DNA of 64,000 nt, taken from assembly GCA_902515565.1 (NCBI GenBank), contig CABXVR010000004.1:1-64000 (forward strand), read 5' to 3'. This document shows positions 10,047 to 18,133 of this stretch, in pieces. Position numbers and translations under genes: made by a program. This DNA comes from an uncultured Bacteroidota bacterium (GTDB lineage Bacteria > Bacteroidota > Bacteroidia > Flavobacteriales > Flavobacteriaceae). The notes under the pieces were generated by a model that was not told the DNA's origin, ran no database searches, and worked only from the letters and a program-made list of their open reading frames with translations. How positions within the stretch are numbered: position 1 is the first letter of the stretch; every line of letters begins with the position of its first letter.

Positions 10047-10370
10047 TTAACCTCCAACTCTTTTTGTTTTAAAACCTTTTGAATGTAATATTTCCATTAT
10101 CTTGTCTCTATAGTCTCCTTGAATTATTATATAACCATCTTTTAAACTACCACCAACACTCAGTTTCTTTTTAAGTTCTTTTGCTATATTTTTCACCTCA
10201 ATATCATTAATTGTAAATCCCTCCAATATAGTCAATGCTTTTCCTTTTCTTTTTTCATACTTACATATTATGGGGTCAATTTGCAATGAACTAACTTCGT
10301 TTAATTCATAAGAGTTTTCAGTTAATTTATGATTAGGAAAATGTTTTTTTAGTTGATCTTTAAAATCCAT
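10047..10370 (-). CDS. SUI1/eIF1-like translation factor (YciH family)
   Basis: A 107-residue protein with the SUI1 fold: a basic beta strand (CKYEKRKGKALTILEGF), then KNIAKELKKKLSVGGSLKDG, which contains the conserved K-x-x-x-G-G-S/T loop, and a C-terminal IIIQGDYRDKIMEILHSKGF segment. Bacterial homologues such as YciH bind the small ribosomal subunit and are thought to influence start-site fidelity or stress translation. Its ATG overlaps the stop of the oxygenase gene by one base (TAATG), so the two are likely translationally coupled. The family is sure; physiological role in Bacteroidota is not established. Confidence 0.9.
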   Translation of the reverse strand: MDFKDQLKKHFPNHKLTENSYELNEVSSLQIDPIICKYEKRKGKALTILEGFTINDIEVKNIAKELKKKLSVGGSLKDGYIIIQGDYRDKIMEILHSKGFKTKRVGG

Positions 10371-11326
10371 TACTTTTTTAATAAACCTAATTCTACTAAT
10401 CTTTGATTTAAAAATTCTCCAGCTGTTATATCGTCAAAAGACTTCGGATTATTTTCATCAATACAAGATTCTAGTACGTCTAATTTCATATCACTTATTG
10501 GATGCATAAAAAATGGTATAGAATACCTTGATTTTTTCATCAAATCCTTTGAAGGATTAATCACTCTATGTACTGTAGATTTTAGTTTGTTGTTAGTGTG
10601 TCTTGATAACATGTCACCAACATTTATCATTAATTGATCTTTGGAAGCAATAGCATCAATCCATTCACCTTTATTGTTTTTTACTTGTAATCCCCTGCCT
10701 TGAGCACCCATTAAAAGTGTAATTAAGTTAATATCTCCGTGTGCAGCTGCTCTTACTGCATCTTTTGGTTTCTCTAAAATAGGAGGGTAGTGAATCGGTC
10801 TTAATATAGAATTTCCATTAACAATATATTTGTCAAAGTAAAATTCATCTAATCTTAAGTATAAGGCTAATGCCCTTAAAACATATTTTGAAGTTTTTTC
10901 TAATAACCTGTAGGTTTGTTTTCCAACAATATTGAATTGTTCATTTTCCGTGACTTCAACGTTTGAAGGATACTCTTTTAAGAGTTTATCATCATTTTCT
11001 ACATACTGACCAAAGTGCCAAAATTCTTTTAAATCTCCATGTTTACTACCTTTAGCTGATTCTTTTCCAAATGATACATAACCTCTTTGACCTGAGATAC
11101 CAGGAATCTCGTATTTATTTTTAATTTCTTGTGGTAAATCAAAGAAAGATCGTATTTCTTTATATAGTTTTTCATTAAAATTAGAATCTAAAAAGTGACC
11201 ATCAAGAGCAACAAAACCAATCTCTTCAAATGCTTTTCCAATTGATTCAACAAAATTATTTTTTTTATTAATATCTGAAGACAAAAAGTCAGCGAGATTT
11301 ACACTAGGAATATTATTTGTTTCCAT
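10370..11326 (-). CDS. 2-oxoglutarate/Fe(II)-dependent oxygenase, isopenicillin N synthase-like
   Basis: A 318-residue enzyme with an N-terminal DIOX_N domain (IPSVNLADF at the start) and a double-stranded beta-helix C-terminal domain. The iron ligands are HGD (HxD) followed about 55 residues later by the His in STVHRVINP, and RYSIPFFMHP supplies the Arg-x-Ser that binds 2-oxoglutarate. This architecture is shared with IPNS, ACC oxidase and gibberellin-type oxidases; no substrate can be assigned. It leads the minus-strand operon oxygenase-SUI1-phosphorylase-DUF5698. Its ATG faces the divergent E1 dehydrogenase gene across an AT-rich 118-base gap with no clear consensus promoter. Confidence 0.88.
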   Translation of the reverse strand: METNNIPSVNLADFLSSDINKKNNFVESIGKAFEEIGFVALDGHFLDSNFNEKLYKEIRSFFDLPQEIKNKYEIPGISGQRGYVSFGKESAKGSKHGDLKEFWHFGQYVENDDKLLKEYPSNVEVTENEQFNIVGKQTYRLLEKTSKYVLRALALYLRLDEFYFDKYIVNGNSILRPIHYPPILEKPKDAVRAAAHGDINLITLLMGAQGRGLQVKNNKGEWIDAIASKDQLMINVGDMLSRHTNNKLKSTVHRVINPSKDLMKKSRYSIPFFMHPISDMKLDVLESCIDENNPKSFDDITAGEFLNQRLVELGLLKK

Positions 11327-11444
11327 ATGAGTTAATTATAATTATAATTATTTATTAATAGTTAATAAAGTTAATAAACTTAATTAGTATTTGGGCTTAT
11401 TAGAATTTAATATTTTATATTTTTAAAAAAAATATTTATTTTTT

Positions 11445-12419
11445 ATGTTGTTCGAAATAAGAGACATTAAAACTTTAAAACTAGTTGAATTATACACTGG
11501 TATGATGAAGTCTAGACTTATTGAAGAGAAAATGTTAATTCTTTTAAGGCAAGGAAAGATATCTAAATGGTTTTCTGGCATTGGTCAAGAGGCAATATCT
11601 ATAGGTCTTACACATGCACTCAATGAAGATGAGTATATTTTACCTATGCATAGAAATTTGGGTGTTTTTACTTCTCGTAACATTCCTTTGTCTAAATTAT
11701 TTAGTCAATGGCAAGGAAAAGTTTCAGGTTTTACAAAAGGAAGAGATCGTTCTTTTCATTTTGGTACAAAAGATTTTCATATAGTTGGCATGATTTCTCA
11801 CCTAGGACCTCAAATGGGGGTTGCAGATGGAATTGCATTACATCAACTAATTAATAATACTAATAAAGTAACTGCTGTATTTACTGGTGATGGTGGAACT
11901 AGTGAAGGTGACTTTCATGAAGCTTTAAATGTAGCTTCAGTGTGGAATTTACCTGTACTTTTTTGTATTGAAAATAATGGATATGGTTTATCTACCTCCA
12001 CAAAAGAACAGTATAATTGTAAAAACTTAGCAGATAAAGGAATAGGATACGGTATGGAATCTCATATTATAGATGGAAATAATATTATTGAAGTTTATCG
12101 TAAAATAGAGAAGATAGCAAAAGATATAAGAAAAAAACCAAGGCCAATTCTTATAGAATTTAAAACGTTTAGAATAAGAGGACACGAAGAAGCAAGTGGG
12201 GTTAAATATGTGCCAAAAGAACTTATAGATACATGGGCTAAAAAAGATCCTATTTCGAACTTTGAAAATTATTTAACCAGTAACGATATAATTAATACTG
12301 AGGATATTAAAACAATTAAAGATTCTTTAAATCTTGAGATTAATGAAAATTTAGAGTCAGCTTACAAAGAACCTTACCCTGAAATAGATGTTGAACTACA
12401 ACTTTCTGATGTTTTTTAA
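11445..12419 (+). CDS. 2-oxoacid dehydrogenase E1, alpha part (split from beta)
   Basis: Thiamine-diphosphate enzyme subunit that decarboxylates a 2-oxoacid, most like the branched-chain type. The ThDP/Mg motif is visible as GDGGTSEGDFHEALN...ENNGYG, and the phosphorylation-loop equivalent is RIRGHEEASG. In flavobacteria I know this protein as the N-terminal half of a single E1 alpha/beta fusion of about 660-690 residues. Here the alpha reading ends in LSDVF-stop on a T6A5 run. A shift of one base at that run joins it to the beta frame as LSDVFKKFDFIDFPASS, as a fusion would read. E2 and E3 subunits are not nearby. Substrate (pyruvate versus branched-chain 2-oxoacids) is inferred. Confidence 0.9.
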   Translation: MLFEIRDIKTLKLVELYTGMMKSRLIEEKMLILLRQGKISKWFSGIGQEAISIGLTHALNEDEYILPMHRNLGVFTSRNIPLSKLFSQWQGKVSGFTKGRDRSFHFGTKDFHIVGMISHLGPQMGVADGIALHQLINNTNKVTAVFTGDGGTSEGDFHEALNVASVWNLPVLFCIENNGYGLSTSTKEQYNCKNLADKGIGYGMESHIIDGNNIIEVYRKIEKIAKDIRKKPRPILIEFKTFRIRGHEEASGVKYVPKELIDTWAKKDPISNFENYLTSNDIINTEDIKTIKDSLNLEINENLESAYKEPYPEIDVELQLSDVF

Positions 12420-13422
12420 AAAGTTTGATTTTATCGATTTCCCTGCTTCGTCTAAAACCAAACACATAAGATTAGTTGATGCTATTTCAGAGGGTTTAGA
12501 TGAAGCGATGAAAAAGAATAACTCGCTAGTTATAATGGGTCAGGATATTGCAGAATATGGCGGTGTTTTTAAAATCACGGAAGGTTTTGTTGAAAAATAT
12601 GGAAAAGATAGAGTTAGAAATACTCCAATATGCGAATCTTCTATAATTGAAATTGCAATGGGTTTATCAATTTGTGACACAAAATCTATTGTGGAGTTAC
12701 AATTTGGAGATTTCATAAGTTCTGGTTTTAATCCTGTAGTTAATTATTTAGCTAAATCTTATTACAGATGGGGGCAAAACGCAGATGTTGTATTACGAAT
12801 GCCTTGTGGAGCTGGAGTAGGAGCAGGACCTTTTCATTCACAAACAAATGAAGCTTGGTTCACTAAAACACCTGGTCTTAAAGTTGTATATCCAGCATTT
12901 CCTGCTGATGCAAAAGGCTTATTAATCTCTTCAATCGAAGATCCAAATCCAGTTTTATTTTTTGAGCATAAAGCCTTGTACAGAAGTGTACGTCAAGATG
13001 TTCCAGAAGGTTATTACAATCTACCAATAGGTAAAGCTTGTTATCTGACTAAAGGAAATGATTTAACCATAATTACTTATGGTGCACCAGTACATAAGGC
13101 ACTTGAAACAATAAAAAATAGAGATGCATATTCTTTTGATTTAATTGATTTAAGATCGTTATGCCCATTAGACAAAGATTCAATTATTAATTCTGTTAAA
13201 AAGACTGGAAAGGCCATAATACTTCAAGAGGATTCTATGTTTGGAGGTTTAGCATCAGAAATATCATCAATTATAATGGAGAATTGCTTCGAGTATTTAG
13301 ATGCGCCTGTTATTAGAGTAGCAAGTTTAGATACACCCATTCCATTTGAAAAAAGTTTAGAAGACCAATATTTACCATATGATAGGTTTGAGGTAGAATT
13401 AGACAAACTGCTCAATTATTAA
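12409..13422 (+). CDS. 2-oxoacid dehydrogenase E1, beta part
   Basis: Transketolase-like pyrimidine domain (about residues 15-195) followed by the transketolase C-terminal domain. Landmarks are VIMGQDIAEYGGVFKITEGF, PICESSIIEIAMG and FHSQTNEAWFTKTPGLKVVYP. It pairs with the alpha part to form the E1 active site and would deliver acyl groups to lipoyl-E2. The chosen start is ATG 12409 (MFFKKFDF), overlapping the alpha stop by 11 bases; an in-frame ATG at 12388 is the alternative. The first residues look like the linker of a fused E1 rather than a natural N-terminus. The two halves may therefore be a recently split fusion, a frameshifted fusion or a sequencing indel. Confidence 0.9.
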   Translation: MFFKKFDFIDFPASSKTKHIRLVDAISEGLDEAMKKNNSLVIMGQDIAEYGGVFKITEGFVEKYGKDRVRNTPICESSIIEIAMGLSICDTKSIVELQFGDFISSGFNPVVNYLAKSYYRWGQNADVVLRMPCGAGVGAGPFHSQTNEAWFTKTPGLKVVYPAFPADAKGLLISSIEDPNPVLFFEHKALYRSVRQDVPEGYYNLPIGKACYLTKGNDLTIITYGAPVHKALETIKNRDAYSFDLIDLRSLCPLDKDSIINSVKKTGKAIILQEDSMFGGLASEISSIIMENCFEYLDAPVIRVASLDTPIPFEKSLEDQYLPYDRFEVELDKLLNY

Positions 13423-13430
13423 CAAATTTT

Positions 13431-13652
13431 ATGTTTCAAGATAAACAGATTCTAATAGATTTATCTAAAATGAAAATGCCATACGGTAAATATAAGGGTA
13501 GATATTTAATTGATTTGCCTGAACATTATATAGTTTGGTATAAAAACAAAGGATTCCCAGCTAGTAAACTAGGTAAACAATTTGAATTAGTTTACGAACT
13601 TCAATTAAACGGTCTTGAGGATATTGTTAGAGAAATAAAAAAGATCTATTAA
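13431..13652 (+). CDS. DUF3820 family small protein
   Basis: A 73-residue protein dominated by the DUF3820 core: MPYGKYKGRYLIDLPEHYIVW, with GKYKG and LPEHY conserved, then GFPASKLGKQ and a C-terminal YELQLNGL helix. The domain is widespread in Gammaproteobacteria and Bacteroidota, usually as a stand-alone small protein. Its function is not established, and the GKYKG/LPEHY signature also occurs in exonuclease-associated proteins. It starts 8 bases after the E1 beta stop, so it probably shares that transcript. The helicase after it has its own promoter. Confidence 0.85.
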   Translation: MFQDKQILIDLSKMKMPYGKYKGRYLIDLPEHYIVWYKNKGFPASKLGKQFELVYELQLNGLEDIVREIKKIY

Positions 13653-13679
13653 AAATATAAAATAATCAATGTTTTATAG

Positions 13680-13709
13680 TTGAAAAACTAACTAAAGTTG
13701 GTATTTTTG
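13680..13709 (+). promoter_or_regulatory. Bacteroidota-type promoter for the helicase gene
   Basis: TTG at 13680-13682, a 19-base spacer, then TATTTTTG at 13702-13709 match the TTG-N17-21-TAnnTTTG consensus of the Bacteroidota housekeeping sigma factor. The expected transcript start is near 13715. That puts the ATG at 13728 about 13 bases downstream and excludes the in-frame TTG at 13698 as a start. An inverted repeat overlaps the -7 box. Confidence 0.6.
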
Positions 13710-13718
13710 CCCACCAAC
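13697..13718. promoter_or_regulatory. Inverted repeat over the helicase -7 box (possible operator)
   Basis: GTTGGT (13697-13702) and ACCAAC (13713-13718) form a perfect 6-base inverted repeat with a 10-base spacer. The repeat brackets the -7 element of the helicase promoter, the position expected of a repressor operator. No T-run follows, so a terminator is less likely. Which protein would bind is unknown. Confidence 0.35.
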
Positions 13719-13727
13719 ATTTTTCAA

Positions 13728-15269
13728 ATGATTATTACCCTAAACGAGAAAGAAGAAAGAAAAGCGGACAAAAGTCTATATAGTTATCAAAAAGGAGCTA
13801 TTAGTAAAATTTTTGATAGTTTCGAAAATTCAAGAGATGATTATCATTTATTGTATCAACTACCAACTGGAGGTGGTAAGACTGTTATTTTTTCAGAAAT
13901 TGTTAGACAGTACCTTTCAAATCATAACAAAAAGGTATTAGTAATGACTCATAGAATTGAGTTGTGTAAGCAAACATCAAAAGTATTATCCGAATTTGGA
14001 GTTGAAAATAAAGTTATTGACAGTAAAGCTAACTTAGACGACCAATCAAAATATTCCTGTTTTGTTGCTATGGTTGAAACACTTAACAACAGGTTAAACG
14101 ATGATAAATTAGATATTTCGGGTATTGGATTAGTTATAATTGATGAGGCTCATTACAACTCTTTTACAAAATTATTTAAATTTTTTAGTAATTCTTTTAT
14201 TTTAGGGGTAACTGCTACACCACTAAGTTCAAACATTGAACTTCCAATGACAGATAATTATGATGAATTGATTGTAGGGGAGTCCATTCAAGATTTAATA
14301 AAAAATGAATTTTTAGCAAGTGCTAATATGTATTCATTTAATGTAGGACTTACTTCTCTTGTTATCGGAGCTAACGGAGACTATACAGTAAAATCATCAG
14401 AGGACTTATACACTAACAATGATATGTTGTCTAAACTGCTAGTTTCTTATGAGGAAAAATGTAAGGGTTTAAAAACATTAATATTTAATAATGGTATAAA
14501 TACTTCACTTATTGTTTATGACATGTTCAAGACAGCTGGATATGATGTAGCTCATTTAGATAATACTGCTTCAAAAAAAGAAAGAGCTAGAATACTAAAT
14601 TGGTTTAAAGTAACACCTGGAGCGATTCTAACTTCTGTAAGTATTTTAACAACTGGATTTGATGAACCTACAGTGGAATCAATTATACTTAATAGAGCTA
14701 CAAAGTCCCTAACATTATACTACCAAATGATAGGTAGAGGTTCAAGAATACTAAAGAATAAATCTCATTTTAATGTTATTGATTTGGGAAATAACTTTCA
14801 TAGGTTTGGTGAATGGGGAATTGATTTAGATTGGCAAAGAATATTCAAGTCACCAAATTATTACTTAGATAGCATTATAACTGATGAGGAAATTGAAAGT
14901 AACTTTAGGTACGAAATGCCTGATGAATTAAGGGGAGAATTTCAAAATTCAAAAGAAGTTTACTTTGATGTTAACAAAACTTATGTAGAATCTATCAGAA
15001 AGGGGGAGTCCTCCAAAGTTGTTTTAGAAAGATCTATCATTCAGCACGCAAAAATTTGTATTGAAAACAGTGAAGATGTTTTTGATGCATTAATTTTATC
15101 TAAAAAATTAAATGATGATATAGACTTTAGAATTAATAGATATTCTAAATGTATCAGTAAGAGTACTCACAACTTTTTAAGTTGGTTAACAGATGATTAC
15201 AAAAAAAGATTAAGATCTTATCTTAGAGAAAATTTCGATAAAATTAAAGACACTATTGCTGTTAATTAA
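13728..15269 (+). CDS. DEAD/DEAH superfamily 2 helicase
   Basis: A 513-residue helicase of the SSL2/type-III-restriction-like group. RecA-like domain 1 has Walker A (QLPTGGGKTVIF), motif Ia (VMTHRIEL), Walker B IDEAH and motif III VTATP. Domain 2 has ILTTGFDEPTVESIIL and motif VI YYQMIGRGSR. A C-terminal tail of about 130 residues is family-specific. ATG 13728 is chosen over an in-frame TTG at 13698 because the predicted transcript starts downstream of that TTG. No methylase, nuclease or defence partner is adjacent, so there is no evidence for a restriction or defence role; a housekeeping nucleic-acid role is more likely. Confidence 0.87.
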   Translation: MIITLNEKEERKADKSLYSYQKGAISKIFDSFENSRDDYHLLYQLPTGGGKTVIFSEIVRQYLSNHNKKVLVMTHRIELCKQTSKVLSEFGVENKVIDSKANLDDQSKYSCFVAMVETLNNRLNDDKLDISGIGLVIIDEAHYNSFTKLFKFFSNSFILGVTATPLSSNIELPMTDNYDELIVGESIQDLIKNEFLASANMYSFNVGLTSLVIGANGDYTVKSSEDLYTNNDMLSKLLVSYEEKCKGLKTLIFNNGINTSLIVYDMFKTAGYDVAHLDNTASKKERARILNWFKVTPGAILTSVSILTTGFDEPTVESIILNRATKSLTLYYQMIGRGSRILKNKSHFNVIDLGNNFHRFGEWGIDLDWQRIFKSPNYYLDSIITDEEIESNFRYEMPDELRGEFQNSKEVYFDVNKTYVESIRKGESSKVVLERSIIQHAKICIENSEDVFDALILSKKLNDDIDFRINRYSKCISKSTHNFLSWLTDDYKKRLRSYLRENFDKIKDTIAVN

Positions 15270-15291
15270 CTATATTAAATAAATTATACAT

Positions 15292-15633
15292 ATGAACTCA
15301 TTTAAGGCAAATATAATTAACTCTTTATCCCTAATCTTTATAGGCTTATGGGGTTATTTTGAAGTAATTTCACCAACAGCACTTATTCCAGTTGTATTTG
15401 GTGTAATCTTATTACTATGTACTAATGGATTAAAAAAACAGAACAAAATAATAGCTCATATAGCTGTATTACTAACTTTAGTAATATTAATAGCTTTGAT
15501 TGTTATGAGGTTACCTAAATCATTAGATTCTGCTGGAATTGGATTAATGCGTGTTGTTATTATGATACTGACATCTATATTCTCTATGGTCTATTTTGTA
15601 AAAAGTTTTATTGCTAACAGAAAAAATAAATAA
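15292..15633 (+). CDS. Small four-helix membrane protein, function unknown
   Basis: A 113-residue hydrophobic protein with four predicted transmembrane segments (about residues 9-25, 29-46, 53-73 and 84-106) and a basic tail (ANRKNK). The arrangement of two closely spaced helix pairs recalls TMEM14-like proteins, but I do not recognise a diagnostic motif. It starts 22 bases after the helicase stop and 11 bases before the HMA lipoprotein, so it is probably part of a helicase-membrane protein-lipoprotein transcript. It is most likely inserted in the inner membrane. Confidence 0.7.
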   Translation: MNSFKANIINSLSLIFIGLWGYFEVISPTALIPVVFGVILLLCTNGLKKQNKIIAHIAVLLTLVILIALIVMRLPKSLDSAGIGLMRVVIMILTSIFSMVYFVKSFIANRKNK

Positions 15634-15644
15634 TAAATCAAATT

Positions 15645-16058
15645 ATGAAATATATATATCTATTATTTAGTGTTTTTACTGTCATTTCTTGTATGAATAA
15701 CAAACAGCCAGAAGTTAAAGTTATTGAAGTGCCAGCTACAAAAACTGCTGAAATTATTAAAAGTGATATTACGTTTGGTGTTAGAGGTAATTGTGGGATG
15801 TGTAAATCTACAATTGAATCGGCAACTATGTCTATTGAAGGAGTAGATACAGCGTCTTGGAGCACAGAATCGAAAATGATTTCAATTAATGTGTCGACAG
15901 AAATCAACGACCAATTTATTAATGATATACACAATGCTATAGCAAAGTCTGGTTATGATACCGAACTTAGTACAGCTGTTGATGAAGATTATGATAAACT
16001 TCCTATGTGTTGTAAATACAATAGAGAAATGGTTATAGCATCTAATGATGTTAAATAA
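15645..16058 (+). CDS. Lipoprotein with heavy-metal-associated (HMA) domain
   Basis: A 137-residue protein with a lipoprotein signal peptide (lipobox VISC, Cys16). The following HMA-like domain has the metal-binding NCGMC motif at Cys50 and Cys53 and the usual beta-alpha-beta pattern (SIEGVDTASWSTESKMISI). The C-terminus carries an additional CCKYN pair of cysteines. Such proteins bind Cu(I) or similar soft metals in the envelope and may pass them to transporters. No P-type ATPase or CusABC partner is in the window. The downstream 82-base gap before the convergent MscS gene holds only a weak 6-base inverted repeat. Confidence 0.82.
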   Translation: MKYIYLLFSVFTVISCMNNKQPEVKVIEVPATKTAEIIKSDITFGVRGNCGMCKSTIESATMSIEGVDTASWSTESKMISINVSTEINDQFINDIHNAIAKSGYDTELSTAVDEDYDKLPMCCKYNREMVIASNDVK

Positions 16059-16140
16059 GAATAGGATTAATTGTCCTATAATTTATATTATGTAAAATAG
16101 GATTTTTGATTACCCATTACATTTACACTTAAAAATTGTA

Positions 16141-17238
16141 TTATTTTTTTTCTATGTATAATGAAGTAGATGGAAAAGCAAATTCACAATTATATTTATT
16201 AACAATATCTATTATATCGTAATTAATTTTTTGCTGTGTATCAATGAGACTTTCCCAATCAGGACTATTAACATAATATAAAACCATAATGTCCAAGGAA
16301 CTTGCCCCAAAGTTTAAAAACCTTACTCTACCGTCTTGATTAGTCATAGAATGCTTGTCAACAAGTGATTGTATATCATTTACAATATTTTTAATATTAT
16401 CTACGGAAGTATCATAAGTAAGACCAATATTAAATTTAACTCTTCTAACAGGCCTAGCACCTAAATTATCTAATTCGCTGCTTATAATATTTTTATTTGG
16501 AACTGTTACAATACTTTTATCAAAGGTTCTAATTCTAGTACTTCTAAAACCAACTTTCTCAACAGTTCCAGTAACACCACCCAAAGTGACAGTATCACCT
16601 ACAGTAAAAGGTTTGTCGAAGAAAATTGTAAAGGACCCTAATAAATTTTCCAAACTTTCTTTAGAAGCTAATGCAAATGCAACTCCACCTATTCCTAGCC
16701 CAGTGACCAAAGCAGTAATATTGACTTCAAAAACATCTCCCAAAATCATAACAGTACCTAATACAATAGAAATTACTTTAGCTAAGTCTATTGCAAAAGG
16801 AATTAATTGATCGTCTACTTTACTCTCAGTTTCAAGAGCTTTATTTTTTAATTTAAATCCAACAAAATCAATGGATCTTAAAATTACCCAAAAAACAGTA
16901 GTCAATAATAAAAAATTAAATCCCTTAAGGGCAATTACGCTAATATCAACTCCTTCTGCAGAAGAAGTTAAAAAAGAGGGAATACTTATAAGTTTTACAG
17001 AAAAAAAGAATAAAATTAATGTCAGAAAATATTGTAGAGGTTTGTTGAGTAAGTTTTTAAATTCTAAGGTGTCAATATCATTATGATCCTTACCAAAAAA
17101 TTTAAATAGAATCTTAACAATCATTGATTTTACAGGGATGATTATTATATAACCAAAAACAATAAACAAAAGAAAAACAAGATAATCTTTTAATGTGTTT
17201 TCAAAAAATTCGATATTTAAAAATTCAAGTGTTTCCAT
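16141..17238 (-). CDS. Mechanosensitive ion channel, MscS family
   Basis: A 365-residue channel with several N-terminal transmembrane segments. The pore helix and beta-domain region reads ALVTGLGIGGVAFALASKESLENLLGSF, followed by TVGDTVTLGG and VTVPNKNIISSELDN, all hallmarks of MscS. It would open under hypo-osmotic membrane tension to release solutes. ATG 17238 (METLEFLN) is chosen; a TTG at 17253 is five codons upstream but lies within a -7-like box (17251-17258). It follows the TruA-like gene in the same direction, 46 bases after its stop. Confidence 0.92.
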   Translation of the reverse strand: METLEFLNIEFFENTLKDYLVFLLFIVFGYIIIIPVKSMIVKILFKFFGKDHNDIDTLEFKNLLNKPLQYFLTLILFFFSVKLISIPSFLTSSAEGVDISVIALKGFNFLLLTTVFWVILRSIDFVGFKLKNKALETESKVDDQLIPFAIDLAKVISIVLGTVMILGDVFEVNITALVTGLGIGGVAFALASKESLENLLGSFTIFFDKPFTVGDTVTLGGVTGTVEKVGFRSTRIRTFDKSIVTVPNKNIISSELDNLGARPVRRVKFNIGLTYDTSVDNIKNIVNDIQSLVDKHSMTNQDGRVRFLNFGASSLDIMVLYYVNSPDWESLIDTQQKINYDIIDIVNKYNCEFAFPSTSLYIEKK

Positions 17239-17250
17239 ATAATATTTTTT

Positions 17251-17258
17251 CAAAAATA
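17251..17258 (-). promoter_or_regulatory. -7 box (TATTTTTG) upstream of mscS
   Basis: Read on the minus strand, these bases are TATTTTTG, an exact TAnnTTTG match 12 bases before the mscS ATG. No TTG is seen 17-21 bases upstream, so only half of the promoter is supported. Confidence 0.3.
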
Positions 17259-17284
17259 TAAAAAAATACTATGTATGTATTTAA

Positions 17285-18064
17285 TTAATCAATAAAATCA
17301 ACTTTATTTAACATAAGTCCAGATGCAGGTGCTATATAATTAATTTTTGGGTTATATGTATTAAGAGATTCCTTTATATAATCTAAACTTACCTCTCCTC
17401 TACCCAATTCAACTAAAACACCCATCATAAGTCTAATTTGATTTCTCATAAATCCTTTTGCTCTAACTGTTAATTCGTAGCTCTTTTTTGGAAAGAAATT
17501 AGCTTTTAAAGTATTATTAATTGAAATTTTACAATAGATAATCTCTCTATCAAATATTCCATTTTCATTGGGTTTGTAGCAATAAGACTTAAAATTGTGT
17601 TGCCCTTCAAATAGCTTCGCTCCTTCTTTCATCAGATCTATATTTAAATTGTCTAAAAAAGTTGTAATAAATGGAGCGCAATAAGGATGATTTTTGGTTC
17701 CTTCAGAAAACAAATATTTATATTCTTTTAATTTAGAATGATTTATGACATTAAACTCTTTTGTAACTTTTTTAATATTCAATGCTCTAATATCTTGAGG
17801 TAAGTTGGTATTTACTAATCTCAAAAACTCTTCTAAATTTAATATTGGCAGTTCAGTAAATAATTCAAAAGCGGTTTGATTTGCGGACACCATAGCGTCT
17901 GTTCTTCCTGCTCCTAATGTTTTAAATTTATTATTTTCAAGAACATAGTTAATAGTACGGTCAATCATTAAGTGCACAGTCTTGAGCTGTGGTTGTTTTT
18001 GCCAACCATGAAATCTATATCCTAAAAATTGAATTTCTATTAGATAATAATTGTTTAAATTCAT
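17285..18064 (-). CDS. truA: TruA-family tRNA pseudouridine synthase
   Basis: A 259-residue member of the TruA family, which isomerises uridine to pseudouridine at anticodon-arm positions 38-40. The N-terminus has FLGYRFHGWQKQP (TruA YxGxxFxGWQ) and the catalytic Asp lies in GAGRTDAMVSANQ. The canonical loop is GRTDAGVHA, so this copy has a changed segment after the Asp. FMRNQIRLMMGVLVELGRGE matches the family's C-terminal motif. The altered loop resembles a flavobacterial paralogue group, so target positions may differ from classical TruA. It precedes mscS on the same strand and follows the prohibitin terminator. Confidence 0.82.
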   Translation of the reverse strand: MNLNNYYLIEIQFLGYRFHGWQKQPQLKTVHLMIDRTINYVLENNKFKTLGAGRTDAMVSANQTAFELFTELPILNLEEFLRLVNTNLPQDIRALNIKKVTKEFNVINHSKLKEYKYLFSEGTKNHPYCAPFITTFLDNLNIDLMKEGAKLFEGQHNFKSYCYKPNENGIFDREIIYCKISINNTLKANFFPKKSYELTVRAKGFMRNQIRLMMGVLVELGRGEVSLDYIKESLNTYNPKINYIAPASGLMLNKVDFID

Positions 18065-18082
18065 TTATACAATTTTTTAAAT

Positions 18083-18118
18083 AAAAAGACCCCACAAATT
18101 TAATTATGAGGTCTTTTT
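18083..18118 (-). terminator. Intrinsic terminator after the prohibitin gene
   Basis: AAAAAGACC (18083-18091) and GGTCTTTTT (18110-18118) form a perfect 9-base stem with an 18-base loop. On the minus strand the stem is followed by a T-rich stretch, which would end transcripts from the prohibitin gene before truA. The A/T flanks make it potentially bidirectional. Confidence 0.7.
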
Positions 18119-18133
18119 AATAAAATTTATATA

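Noticed and set aside
11327-11444. AT-rich repeats (ATAATT and GTTAATAAA units) between the oxygenase and E1 genes
   Set aside because: Low-complexity sequence in an AT-rich gap; no exact TAnnTTTG box and no evidence of a functional repeat.
15638-15934. Minus-strand frame opposite the HMA lipoprotein
   Set aside because: The lipobox and CGMC motif on the plus strand define the real gene.
16061-16079. ATAGGA...TCCTAT inverted repeat after the HMA lipoprotein
   Set aside because: Six-base stem with no T-run; too weak to call a terminator.
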